Notes: generated by a model from the letters alone, not told the origin. DNA of 64,000 nt from Solenopsis invicta (GCF_016802725.1 NC_052664.1:29591275-29655274); one strand, 5' to 3'; shown: positions 50,961 through 62,792, counted from the stretch's first letter. Numbers and translations are program-made.

Positions 50961-51499
50961 TCCCATATAAATTTAGTTACCACGTTGCGACTATGTGGGA
51001 CAAATGTCAAGTAAGAATTGCATTAATCTATACTTGATACAAGTGCTTATCATAAAAATACAAACACCCATCTTCATTAATATATTAATAATAATGCGCA
51101 GACACACGTACACATCTACACACAATGCAGTAAGTGGATTCGTCTTAACATTATTGCCTTGTTGTGCGCAATAAATTTGCACGAATTTAAAATGCATAGT
51201 AAATATTTGTCACCTTTATATACCGGCAGCTGCTATGTAACATTATGCGAGGTTTCCGTTGGTGTCGCAGTTACGAGATCGCTAATTCGATTTCGATCGT
51301 TACGAGCGCGAGAAAGTCCAAGAAAGTGAGGATTTCTCGAGAGTCTGCATCTCCTCATCGTAGACGCTCTTGCTTAATGGTGACGCCAGATACTGTTCCG
51401 GTCTCATCCCGATCAATTTGTTCGTGAAAATCTACCCGTCCATCTGAAACCCTTGGACGCGCAGGCTGACAGTTCGTATCAATGTAATGAGAACGCGAA

Positions 51500-51501
<2 letters not shown>

Positions 51502-51539
<38 letters not shown>
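51502..51539. repeat. (GA)n microsatellite
   Basis: About 19 GA units. Confidence 0.97.
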
Positions 51540-51543
<4 letters not shown>

Positions 51544-53266
51544 AAGAGAGAAAGAGACGGGAGAAGGAAGGGGACGAAGGATAACCGCGTTGAGAGAAAA
51601 GAGCATCGGAATCTTTTTGAGGAATTACGGTTACGACGCGTCGGTCACCTGGATCTCGATCTCTTCGGATCTCACGAGGTCCGGTAGTGCACGAACCGTG
51701 AGAGAAGAACGATGATATCCCGGTGAGAAGAAGAAAGGAGCCGAGGAGGATCCGGTGGGAAGAGAGAGATACGGTTAGAACGGAGAGACGGGTGGAAATG
51801 TGGCGAGATGAGAGACGGAGAGACGAACGCGTCGGTAGTGGGATTTACGCAGCGGTCGGTGCTCTTTGACGCCAACGTGGAATCGTCGCCCGGCATCGTC
51901 CACTGACGGGAGCAAAAAGGGGGACGAATATGACCCGTCATAGGGGATCGCATTAAGCCGCCTTCGCGGCTCGCCACTCGATAATTGGCGACCTTCGCCT
52001 CTTCCGCGAAGGAATGCTCACCAGGTTTTGCGCGAAGGACGCGCAAAAGAAACGCCCTCCGCGCCCGCCGCTACATAGCCCCCGATTGTGCGGCAAGGGC
52101 GCGCAGACCAGACCGGACCGAACCGGACCGGATCGCGTAGAGAGTCGCTGCTGCTCGCCGGGAAAGGGAACGGCCCGGCCGCGGCCGTACCCAGCCGTGA
52201 CATAACGCTGCGATGGAAGAAATGGAATGACGAAACGCGCGCGCGATGCGGGGCATCAATATAAATAATATTGCGCGGTAATTGTTCAACGCGAGCTCGC
52301 GAGGGCGAGGGTATCGTCGGTAACATGCAAGGTGCCGCCTTACTGCCGCGCGGAATTCGAATTGCGGCTTTACCACCGCGCGTTTCACCTTCCACTCCGC
52401 GACAGGGACAAGGTACGTTCCAGCGACCAGTCTCGCTGTACCTTGTCAGCTGCGATATCGGCTCTACAACCATTGGCATAAAACAATGTGCCGACATGTC
52501 AACGTTCAAATTTTGCTTTGCTTATGATCACTCTGTGGTTTAAGCTCCGAGTGCAAAAAAGACATTTCGTGGTCAGCTTTATTGTATGTGTGTGTACACG
52601 TAGGTTGTTCGTACTGGATTCTCATCTTCCTTTCTGTCATTTATATTTTATTGTTTGCACGTGTGTCGATTCTGTGGTGTCGATTAACACTCGAGATATT
52701 TAATATCAGGATACAATATCAAAACTAATTTCGTTGTAATAATAACACAACACAATACTAATATAACGTAAAGGCATATGAAAAATTGTTTTCTTTTTGT
52801 TTTTTACTTCTGCGGCGTAAATCCCCGCACGGCATAAATACCAGAGTTACTCCAATTTCCATAAAATCTGCAGATTGTGAATGACAATTCTGAAATCTCG
52901 ATGTCGCGCGCGGTGAGATTTTGTTCCCTCCTTTATTCTTCCTCTCACCCATCTTCCTCGCCTCGTCTGCGAATGAGAGGACGACATTTCGAACGTTCAG
53001 TGTCGGACCAACTTGCGATCAATTTTTCAGATACACCCCGGTCATTCGCTTCACGAGATTCTACGGAGAGAACGGGCATCGGCATTGTCTCTCGCGGAGA
53101 CGCTCCTCTTTTTTTTTCTACCGATCGTCGGCGGCAGAAGAAGGCGAAGAGAGCAAAAAGGGGAGCCCGGGCCGAATGCACGCGTGCATGTGGGATCACG
53201 TGTGCGTGAGAAACACGCGCACGTACACTAAGATGTCTAATAGATTGGGGTTGGCAGACGGGACAG

Positions 53267-53322
53267 TCGCAGACACCCACGCGTTTCCCCGCATCCACGC
53301 GATGTCGACCAAAAATATTCAC
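53267..53322. repeat. Duplicated non-coding module, copy A
   Basis: CGCAGACACCCACGCG... GATGTCGACCAAAAATATTC aligns with 54,326-54,380 at about three quarters of positions or better over some 55 bases. Confidence 0.65.
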
Positions 53323-53901
53323 GCACGACAAAGGGCAAGAAACCGGTAAGTCAGCAACTATACTTTTTTTCAGATTCTTCCCTCTCGCTCTCTCTTTCTC
53401 GCCATTCTCCACGGCTGAATTCTTTTTCAAAGCCTTTTACGATTCTGTCTCACTTTCCGTCTCACTTTCGAATTTATTGAGACGCACGCGTCAGTTAATT
53501 ACTTCAAATCAAAGATATTGGATTAACTCAATGTATTTACAAAAGAGAAGAGAATAGCTAACCATCTGCTTTTTTTTCCTCTCGATTTTATTCTATGTCG
53601 TGGATGCGTGTTTTACTTTATTTAAGGGTGAAAGTCATGCGATGTTTCCGAGATTTTAGTTTTCAATTCGTGCATGTTTCGCTAGGTGAGTTACTTAGAG
53701 AGTTGTGCCAAAACTACTTAATCATATTACGAGTACGCAAATAGTAGCAGACGAAATGAGAGAATGACAGTGATTCAACTCAATGGTAGCAAAGATAATT
53801 TTATTAGAATGGGATACGTGTTTCTATTCATGTTGTTTTGTCATACATCTTCTTTCTGCTCCAATTGCTTCGTTATTTTCTGAAAGAAATATCGACCTCG
53901 A

Positions 53902-53905
<4 letters not shown>

Positions 53906-53952
<47 letters not shown>
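53906..53952. repeat. (GT)n microsatellite
   Basis: About 23 TG units, ending TGTACGCATGTGC. Confidence 0.97.
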
Positions 53953-53955
<3 letters not shown>

Positions 53956-54325
53956 CATGTGCACAAGGATGTACAATATGCTCTCTAATATAAAGTCACA
54001 TAATATATACGAGAAAGATTTTTATTTTAAATCGCGCGCGTCAGTATTTTTACACTTTTGTATTCCCGCGTGTGCAATCGCGGTATTTCTACCGACTTTT
54101 TTTTTTATTCGGCATGCCATGTCTCATTTTTTTCACTATATAATCGAGCCATTCAACGTGATCGATCCAGCAACAGTTTTAAATGAATTCGAATACAGAG
54201 CGGCTTAATCATTAGTATCATTAGTATCGGAATTTGATAGGCGCGACAAAGATCCGTGCGTTTCTACGCTATTATACGTTTTCCGTCATTAACATTGTTT
54301 TTAAAATAATGCGTTTAAACAGATA

Positions 54326-54380
54326 TGTCAGACGCTCATGCAATTCCGTGCATGCACGGGATGCCGACCGAAAATATTCA
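54326..54380. repeat. Duplicated non-coding module, copy B
   Basis: GTCAGACGCTCATGCA... GATGCCGACCGAAAATATTC matches copy A, about 1.06 kb to the left. A weaker GGTAASTCA match follows both copies. Confidence 0.65.
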
Positions 54381-55360
54381 TAGTGGGAACAGAAGAGAGA
54401 AAGAGAGAGAGACGGTAACTCATTACACGTCGCTTTTCTATGCCACACTCTGGAAATCAATCTCGAATTCTTGATTTTTACCTCGCCGTGCAAACAACGC
54501 TCGGCAATAAATAATTATTTATTTAGCTGCAAAAATACGGCGTGTTAATCGTAATGCGCTTTCACCAAAACGGACAAATATTTATTAGCGATATTTGGTA
54601 TGTGTACGTAACAATTACAATCCCAATTCTATGACTTTTGACACGTACGAACATTTACTTGTAAACTTCGATAAACATGTTATAAATTTATGAGTTAGCG
54701 ATATCAGTTTGGAGACAAGTTAATAAAAACAGTAAGCGATTAATAATAAGCAAAACTGTTAAGGCATGATAACCGTGTCTCCTTGTACTGATACATTGTG
54801 TAACGTAGTAGAGATATTCGTGTCTAAATATTCATACGACAAACGGTCAAGCGATAACACGCCAAACATTCTTTCTTCATATTCTTTTTTCTTTTTTTTT
54901 GACTTTGGCATTTTTATATCGTTCACGTATTTCTTTTTTTTTCTTCGATTCGTGCTCAATCGTGCTATCGTAGTGCTCCGGTTTTCTTCTCTTATTTTGC
55001 ATCTCCGTCGAAAGCTCCATCTCCGCCTAATATTTTACACGGCTCAATTTGCAAGAATAATAATAAATATAGTCAACGCTAATAACAATCGCATATGTAT
55101 TATGAACAGTTGCGCGTTTCCATATCCATGGAAATGTAAAAAAAAAATGTTTTCTACGAAACGCGCAATTTTAAACATTTTATCTATTTGTATTTGCGCT
55201 ATCGTGATAATGTATACAGATATGTCCTCATTGTCAAGCACGATGTTATCTATAAACGTCAAAGATGTACATGTTAAGCAGCGCGGCAATAAATAGTCAT
55301 AAATGCTATTTCAATGAACCAATTTTTCTATGTCAAAATACCGTTTCGATGTTTACGTAT

Positions 55361-56200
55361 TATCCGGTTCTCGCAACTAAGAAAGCGCGATGGGACAAAG
55401 AGAGTAACGGCGGCGGCAACCGATAACCGCGCGTTCCCGCGACATTTGAGATAATTAACCGACGGCAGGACGCCCTTTGGTCGCCGCTCTCGGTGCAATT
55501 TGTCAAATCTATACGCGGATCTCGAATATGAGACACGGTATTTCAACGCGGACATATTTTCGTTTTACGTTCGTGACAAGCCGTAAGTGGCGGCTGTCCC
55601 GGAGATGATAAATCCGCGCGGCGGACCGTTCCATTAGTATCTTATTGATGTTTTGGAGAAATTAACTCGCGCGTGTCAAATCGTTGTCGTCGTTGTCGTC
55701 GTTGTCGGAGTCGTACCGCGTTGTCTCGACCCAGCCGCGGAATGCACCGCGTGATTTCCGCGCGCGGATGCTCTTTATAATTTCGGGGGACAAACGGCCG
55801 CACGCACGCGACACAATGATGCGCCGGGCTTAGGAGCAATGCCGCGAGCACGCATATTAGGATCTATTAATATGCAGTCGGTGCAACTCAGACGGTTCTT
55901 AGTTACTTGTCACACATTAGCCGCCGTCCGACGTGGCAGACAACTTCCCGTCCGTCGTCGACGGACACACACGACGAGACTTCTCTATTCGTCTGTCAAC
56001 GATCTCCTTCACGTCAGCATATTCCACCGTCCACTGACAGCTTAGAGGGAAAATGGCTTTCAAAACGCACCACCTTGACGATTCCCGAAAAGACAGATCA
56101 CTATATTAGAACATTCCCTCCGGCCTGTGTGAGAAATGACACGTCGTACACGCGAACACGCCGAGTAATCCGTGTAATTTTTATACACCTGTGAACGATA
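55361..56200. promoter_or_regulatory. CpG-rich intronic island
   Basis: GC-rich with GTTGTCGTC repeats at 55,682-55,705. No recognisable protein. Candidate enhancer. Confidence 0.3.
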
Positions 56201-58329
56201 TATAATCCTATCTGTCCAATGCGAGCTTTGGCGTTACTCCAATATCCTTAAGCTTCGTCCAATTCCCAAACGATCGTAACTTACGGCCAAATATCTCCGC
56301 TTTCTTCGATATTACTTTGCGAATAAAATATCATTTCTAATAATTTCCCCTCCCCTCCCCTTACGCAACTGGAAAAAGTGTGTGGCGGATCAGAACATTT
56401 TTACACATTTTTATGCCTTTTTAACGTCACACATTTGCCAAAGAAACTATGATTTTGTTACGTATAATGGTATATTTGCATAAATGGGAATGATTTAACA
56501 AATATACAAATCGTAAATTGTTGTCCATCAACAATGCGAGAAATTTCATTGAGTGCTTTACACTCGTAAACGCAATTTAAAATAATTTCACTTTCATTAT
56601 CTTTGCATCGTGTCGTAATCATTAATAATGATTAATAATGTTTTCGAGCATTTCTTCTCTCGATAATATTTTCAATGAAACTGACGTAATTTATTTCCAT
56701 GTTTTCTTGTTGTGATCAAATCTCATACACTAAAATAAGATCTTGTAGAGAGAAAAAGAGAACAATGCATTTTTATTATGCATCTGTTTCTATCGATCTC
56801 TGAATTCTTAATATTTTCGTGAAAATTGAAAACAGGCATCTTGTCCACGTGAAATTTATCGTAGAGATGTCTCTAGGAACACGTGGACTTATTTATTTCG
56901 TGAAATTTTATTAATAAACAGAACATAAAGTTCTTATTAAATTTGATCACTGTAGAATTACTTTTTACACCTACTGAAACTTTGTCTCGATATATTAATC
57001 GCTTTATCTGTTTGATACAACGGTCCGTTGATACAGTGGATGGTTGCTCATATTTTCGTAGTATGTATAACATTAAGATAACAGCGAAAGAAATGTAAAT
57101 TGATTTGTGAATACTGCGTTTCATGCTTATGATTCATGAATGTTCGTTATGTCTCTTTGAGCGCGAAGGCCGATCGTAAGAAGCGGTAATTTCCGAGTCT
57201 TGATCAGGAAATTATCTATGCTTGGTTATAATACGTAATGATATTCAATATCATGAACGTAACATTACTGTCAATCGTCAAACGTCAGGCACTGATTGAT
57301 CATAATTTCAGTATCGATGATATCTATGATGTATTATAAAATGCGATATATACATTAAATCACCTTTAAGAAAAAGAAAAAGCGTCATTGCTTTACTTGT
57401 GACTGGATTTATAATGTATGAGATAAAAAAAACACTTGTGCGAATACTGGCAAAAACAGACATAAGAACACGTTCTATTTGACATAATAATACAAAATGT
57501 AAATATGCCTTTCATATAAAGTAAAGAAATACGTATTCTCTAATTTTACGCCTCTGCTCTCCAGAAAGTTTTTTCGCCAAGCTCTATCAAAGAATTGCAA
57601 GCAAACATATTGTAATTATTTTAGTAGCCTGCCAATCAAATAGCGTAATCTACTTAACGTAACCAAAATTTTATATGTGTAATGTAAAATTTTTTTTTTT
57701 TTTTAAATTTGTTTTCTAAGAGGCTTGCGGCTATCTTTATTGAAATGGACGATCCATTTAATTTGGTATTATTTTTAGCTTCAGCGTACTTTTCAAGTCT
57801 GACAACCTGTATCATGCAGTTTATAGAACTGAAAAATGTATTTAACAATTGATATAGAAATGTTATTAAGCACCAAGATTCACATTAATCGAAAGAAATG
57901 ACACTTTTTTATTTCTTGTGCTAAAAAATGGAGTAAATGGAATGAAATCGATGACGCACGATGAATATTTCTCTCGACTTATTATCAATTATCAATGTTT
58001 TATCAATTAATGTCACATTGTATTGACTCAATTTATTTGTATAGAAACGTAGACAACTATATAAAAACGTACACACCTATATAAACACGACATTGCACGA
58101 TAATAATGAAATTAATGATACGTTATTTCAACATCTCTTATCTTCAAATCTTCTCTATCGAATGAAGAAGAATCCGTCGCAGAGAATTTGACGAATTAGC
58201 GGATTATTTAGACAAACTTTGGTACATGGCTAGACTTATCGTTACCACCGTATCCACAGACATTTTCGATTTTGCTTCTGACTCAGCAAGAAACCGGCCT
58301 GTCACGTACACGCGCCAGGAATGAGAGAG

Positions 58330-58376
<47 letters not shown>

Positions 58377-59290
58377 CGCTTTATGTTGTTTTCGAGATGT
58401 TCCAACTATTCGGAGAGTACAACAACACGGGGCTCTCCCTGTGGAACTGTGCGGAAACTTACAATTGAAAAAGTTGGGCAAATTAAGACCATCCGTTCGG
58501 CGCCACCCGATATGGAAGCGTTATTGAAATTTCATTCGTCACGCGAGTACCGATATATTTTCCACGTATCTACGAGATACCGTTCTGAAAAATATTTCTC
58601 AGAGCTTCTCTACGAAATATCCGTTTTTATCGGCGAGGTTAAGCGTGTCCAGCATTAAACGTTTCCTGTTTAGACGTGATGTCTGCGAATGGTACATGTA
58701 CCAAATGGATACATGGATGTCAGGTACGTGGATTCAGTAAAACCGAGCGGTTTATAGTAACGTGTTCTTATCCCTTCTCCTCTTTCTCCCCTCCCTCCCC
58801 CCTCCCCCTCGTGATTGGAGAAGTTCTGCTTATGTTTAATGGGAAAAATGTAAATGTTTCCAATAAAGTTTACGATTCCAGATAAAAATCGTTGCGCCTT
58901 AAATTTTCTACGCTTAACGGTGAATGTATATCGTCGTTTGGAAATATGCGCGATTTACGCAGGCAGTTCTCATGACTTCTTATATGTCACACAAAAATTA
59001 AATATTGTTCTTGACACTTGTTAATTCTTATTTATACTCTTGTTTGCTTTTTGTTTGCTAGCGTATGCATCGATTCAAAAATGCAATGGCTATTGCGTTT
59101 ACTCGCACATAAAGCTAAACACCGTTTCTAATCTTAACAAACCTTGGTTTAACGTTGTGACACCTACACGTAATGACGCACATTAATTTCGTAAATGATG
59201 ATATAGATTACGATACACACGCGGAACTTAAAATTAGCGTGTTTGAAAACACTGCGGGTTTATTAGCAAGATTAAGGTGATGTAAAGATC
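56201..59290. other. AT-rich intron spacer with GA tract
   Basis: (GA)n at 58,332-58,374 and a T14 run near 57,690. A pyrimidine-rich CTCCCTCCCC stretch lies at about 58,780-58,810. No gene is seen. Confidence 0.5.
58332..58374. repeat. (GA)n microsatellite
   Basis: About 21 GA units. Confidence 0.97.
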
Positions 59291-60060
59291 ACTGAAGATC
59301 CAATCGTGAAATGCGAAGCGGCGTGTACTATATTAACAGCAGCCGCGCGCGCGATCTTTGCGTAAACGTGTAATTCTCGTACGATTTAAGCGTGCTCGAA
59401 AACGCGGCGAGAAGAGCTTACGCGGTCGGGGCGCCGGGGGTAGCAAGATGGAAGCGTTTTATCGGCCGTTTCTTAGGCTCGCTTTGATGTTACGCCGAGA
59501 CAGGTCCGTTTATCGAGGTGAATCCCCGAGAAGGCAGGCGCGTTTCAGTCCGACGGAAAGTGCCTGTGAATCGCGGAGTCCAGTGCATTTAGCGAGCCGA
59601 CTGTATTACGGGGAACGCCGGGATTAATCTCGGGATAAATTTTCGCATCTCATATCGCGTTAATTTGTGAGATTTACCTTCCGCCGCGTCCTTTACAGAT
59701 CTCGCGTCCGCGTATTAATCCTCGTGCCGCGTGTGAGAAGCGATTGTTGCGATTCCGCCGCGAAACGTCGTCGACAAACGCGATAAATCGTCGGACGCGG
59801 CCGCGAGCGATCGTCGCTCCGTTTTTTCTCACGTATCGGACTAGTTCCAGCATCCCAGCAGCCTGTGTGCCGCCGTGCACCGTGAACCGTTATCGCATCT
59901 CCGCGACGCGCTCTCCTATCGCCTTATTGTCGCTCCGAACTGCCGGCTAAGTCGCGTAACTCTGACTCGATACAGTTTTCTCTCTGAACTTGTGTATACG
60001 CGGTTTAGGTAAGAACTGTAACTTTGCGGGTGGAGGACGTTACGTTAGTTAACGTCGGAC
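59291..60060. promoter_or_regulatory. CpG-rich intronic island near the sal 5' end
   Basis: GC/CpG-rich block about 1-2 kb inside the intron from exon 1. Arg-rich frames on both strands are biased. Its position would suit a promoter-proximal enhancer or an alternative promoter. Confidence 0.3.
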
Positions 60061-60444
60061 TAGACGCAGCTTTTATGATTGTAAGAAATTCATTGCATTG
60101 TTGCATCGTGCACTCTTCCGGACCTTGTTTTTATCGCTCGTACAACGCTTTATGTTTTGCGGGAGATATTTTATAAGAACTATTGTGGAAGAAGAATTTT
60201 ATTTTGTATTTTATAAGAAAGATTATATCGTTCTCTTATGCGTTGTATTTTGGATTATTTTACGGATACAGTAGTGCCTATTTCCAACCGCTAGAATAGT
60301 ATATATTTATAATATGTCTCGTAATTACGCGCCTGCTCATTTCTCTTCACCTTCAAGGCAGCTGCTTCTCCGCGTATTATTTCTCATTTTTAATCTGTGT
60401 ATAATATTTCCCGCTTTTGTTTTTTGGATTACATTGTACAACTC

Positions 60445-60586
60445 GGCATTCATAGTCGATTCTTGTATTTAAGACCATCTTAAGTATCATCTTAAGATGT
60501 CATCAACCAATCAGAGAGCCGGCATTAGCATCTTAAGACATAACTTAAGATAGTCTTGAAATAAGAATCGGTTATAAATACTGGCC
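60445..60586. mobile_element. 142-bp palindromic MITE
   Basis: The left half, containing CGATTCTTGTATTTAAGACC and ATCTTAAG, matches the reverse complement of the right half, containing CGATTCTTATTTCAAGACT and ATCTTAAG, over about 55 bases. The ends carry GGC/GCC. Non-coding; no certain target duplication. Confidence 0.65.
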
Positions 60587-60589
60587 TAT

Positions 60590-61080
60590 GACACTTACTT
60601 TATGTTTCTTTTTGTATTCTCTATTTGCTATTCTTCTGTTTCCTCCCAATTATCTTGAGTGTACGTATTTATATATGTGAAAGGTCTAGGCTCATAAACA
60701 GCATTAGTGCTGACGCTTCGCCCTTGGAGTGTCACTCGAAAGATAAAACTCAATTGTACGTAATTTCTAAATTTTCGTACTTCTCAATAAAGCCACAGTA
60801 ATAATAATAAAGTTTCGGTTTAATGTTTTGCTCACAAAGTGTACACGTGATCGAAGTAGAGCAGATTCGATCAACATACTACGTTCTTTCAAGATAAATC
60901 TCTTTGTACCGTAAAATTCGTGTAATTCTTATATTTCTCCTAACAAGTCGCGCCTAATGATTTCATCGCTGGTCGATGCATTCGAAATGAATTCAAGCCG
61001 GGGGGCAGGGGGCAACTACCGTAACATTCCGAACGAGAACAACCTCCCTTATCCAGACTAATCCTTCGGGAAAGAGTGCG
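60590..61080. other. AT-rich spacer between the MITE and sal exon 1
   Basis: Nothing recognisable apart from a short G-rich stretch near 61,000-61,011. Confidence 0.5.
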
Positions 61081-61082
61081 TC

Positions 61083-61088
61083 ACTTAC
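61083..61088 (-). other. sal: Splice donor of sal exon 1
   Basis: GTAAGT directly follows codon 35 plus one base, a perfect match to the eukaryotic donor consensus. Reading through it gives a stop (Arg-Lys-TGA) after two codons, which supports its use. Confidence 0.9.
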
Positions 61089-61194
61089 GGATATTGCCTG
61101 CGACAGTTCCAATGGGATTGGTCAACAGAGGCCTCTGGACAAGATCCTCCTCGAGATGAGCACGACTCGGTCGGGCCTGCTTTCTCCGTGACAT
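61089..61194 (-). CDS. sal: Spalt coding exon 1: start codon and NuRD-recruiting N-terminal motif
   Basis: This exon has 35 codons plus one base. It begins MSRRKQARPSR, matching the N-terminus of vertebrate SALL proteins, where the first dozen residues recruit the NuRD deacetylase complex (established for SALL1). It ends VAGNI plus C, directly followed by GTAAGT. The leftover C joins GA of exon 2 to give Arg, so the phases agree. An in-frame TGA lies 21 bases upstream of the ATG with no ATG between, so this is the first possible start in this frame; the -3 base is G. Residues 12-35 (RAHLEEDLVQ... region) have no domain I recognise. The SALL C2HC finger that normally follows the motif is not encoded here. 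Confidence 0.93.
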
Positions 61195-61950
61195 CCCTCC
61201 GACTCGGTTGAATCAAGTTCGCCGCACTCTCCTCGTCGTCGTTCTCGCACTCTCGCGTCGAAGAGGCAGTCGTCGTCCGCCGACGATTTGGATCGGGTCG
61301 GTCGGTTGGAACGACCGTCGCGGTCGCCGCCGGTGCACTCGTTCTCGCGGATGCTCTTCCTCCTCCTCCTCCTCCTCCGCCGCTTCCTCCGCCTCCTCCG
61401 CCTCCTCCTCCTTCTCGGGATCCCGACGAAAAGCAGACGACGAATGCGTGGTCAGTCTAGACGTCGTCGACGGGACAACGGCGCTTGACGACGTCGCTGC
61501 AGCGTCGAGGGTGCGAACCGCATTATTCCCTCTGTCGCCCGCTCTCTCTCTCTCTTTCTCTCTCTCGCCTCTCGCCTCTCGCCTCCCGTCCCGTTCTGTT
61601 GTCTCTATCTCAATCTTTCGCGATCGACAACCGAAACCGAGAAAATGCAACGAGATCGCCGCTCGCGTACCTCACCATCGGCACCAACTGTTCTAGGGGA
61701 GACTCATCTCCCCTCGCGAACCGTACAGCGACGCACTTCGCGAAGTTCGTTTTGCCGAAGGAGCGTTACTCTCGCCCGCCGGCCGGTGAGCGTGTCAACT
61801 CGGCCAGTAATCCATAGAGGCTAACGCACCGATCCCCTAACCCATCCCCCACCAGATTCGCGACGGGACGATCTCTTTCCCCGCGAAATCGCCGAAGATA
61901 GGAGACTCCCGAGACGTGTCTGTCGCGCACTGAGATAACCGACTCTTCTT

Positions 61951-61982
<32 letters not shown>

Positions 61983-62400
61983 ACTGACGACGGAGTCGTG
62001 GATGCTCTTCCGCGCGACTCGCACGTGGCTCGCGCCTATTCTCCCTCTCTCCTTCCCTCTTTTTGCTCCGAAAGTCCTCCGTTGCCGTTGCTCCGAAACG
62101 AGTTGTCGTGATCGTCGTGGTTGTCGTGGTTGTCGTGGTTGTCGTGATCTCGGCTGTCTCCGCTATCCGCCTGCCTGGCTGGCCGCGTGGAACTCTCGCA
62201 GCTCTCGCGGATGAATCGCGACCACGCTTGCTCACAACACACACCCGAGTACTACTCACGCTATTTCGACTACCACCGGCTCGACGCGGTCGGCTTGTCG
62301 CGGTCGTATGGCGACGTGAGAGACCGGCGGCATTCTCGGTGCGCGCGCGCGAGAGACAGGTAGAGATGCTCGACCGTGTACGACCGTAACGCGTAACCGG
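61195..62400 (-). promoter_or_regulatory. sal: Probable 5' UTR / core promoter region of sal
   Basis: CpG-rich sequence directly upstream of the sal start codon, with CT/GA tracts at about 61,541-61,590 and 61,950-61,983 and GTTGTCGTG repeats at about 62,112-62,145. GA/CT tracts (GAGA-factor-like sites) are common at insect developmental promoters. I cannot place the transcription start or a TATA box, and a non-coding first exon further right is possible. Confidence 0.5.
61213..61650 (-). other. Upstream open frame (145 codons) in the sal leader
   Basis: An ATG-initiated frame whose TGA lies 21 bases before the sal ATG, in the same reading frame. Its product is low complexity: Arg/Glu-rich, with a long Glu/Ala run from a CTC/CTT tract. 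No domain is recognisable. If the transcript starts to the right of 61,650 this would be a long uORF. It is equally likely to be a chance frame in biased sequence, and I do not call it a protein gene. Confidence 0.35.
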
Positions 62401-62764
62401 GAGAGCTTACGCGGGTAAATACGTGGTGTACGTGTGCACGATGTGTGTCCTACACCACTGTATTATACTTCGCCCGTACGCGATACACACGTGTGCGGTG
62501 ACCGGCGGCTCGACTGACGATGACGGACAGGCGCGCGCGCGCGCGCGTACTCCCGCGGATGCACAATGTATTTGTGTGTGTATACGTGTGTGTGTAATCG
62601 CGCGTACGTGTACGCGTGAGAGTGTTATGGGTCTATATCTCGCGCGAAATCCGCTGCTCTGATGCCTCGAGTCGGCCGGACGACGGACGGACCAGCTCTG
62701 GGCCTGACAACCAGACGCCCCTCTCCGCCGCCGTCGAGACGCGATCGCTGGTAGGGATGGAGGA

Positions 62765-62792
62765 GATATACCCTGCGCGCGCAGGGTATATC
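62765..62792. repeat. Perfect 28-bp palindrome
   Basis: The half-site GATATACCCTGCGC is followed without a spacer by its exact reverse complement. It lies about 1.6 kb upstream of the sal start in CpG-rich DNA. It could be a dimer binding site or a cruciform-prone sequence. Confidence 0.9.

Larger units (their letters stand above)
51240..53500. promoter_or_regulatory. CpG-rich intronic island
   Basis: GC-rich block with (GA)n at 51,502-51,539 and ACCGGACCG-type repeats at about 52,107-52,133. No recognisable protein. The left copy of a 53.3/54.3-kb duplication lies at its right end. Confidence 0.3.
53501..55360. other. AT-rich intron spacer with GT microsatellite
   Basis: (GT)n lies at 53,906-53,952. 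The plus-strand frames at 53,783-54,208 and 54,766-55,296 are Phe/Ile/Cys-rich from AT and GT bias and match nothing I know. Confidence 0.5.
3208..61088 (-). other. sal: First coding intron of sal, 57.9 kb
   Basis: Bounded by the donor GTAAGT (61,088 downward) and the acceptor TTTTCTTTTGCAG (ending at 3208). Both sites are canonical and the phase is consistent. I find no nested protein-coding gene, rRNA or intact tRNA. The content is AT-rich spacer, short inverted-repeat transposon relics, microsatellites and CpG-rich islands, listed separately. Additional small exons (alternative 5' exons, or one encoding a C2HC finger) cannot be excluded by eye. Confidence 0.85.

Noticed and set aside
54766..55296. 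176-codon plus-strand frame
   Set aside because: Phe/Ile/Lys-rich from poly-T and AT bias, with no recognisable motif.
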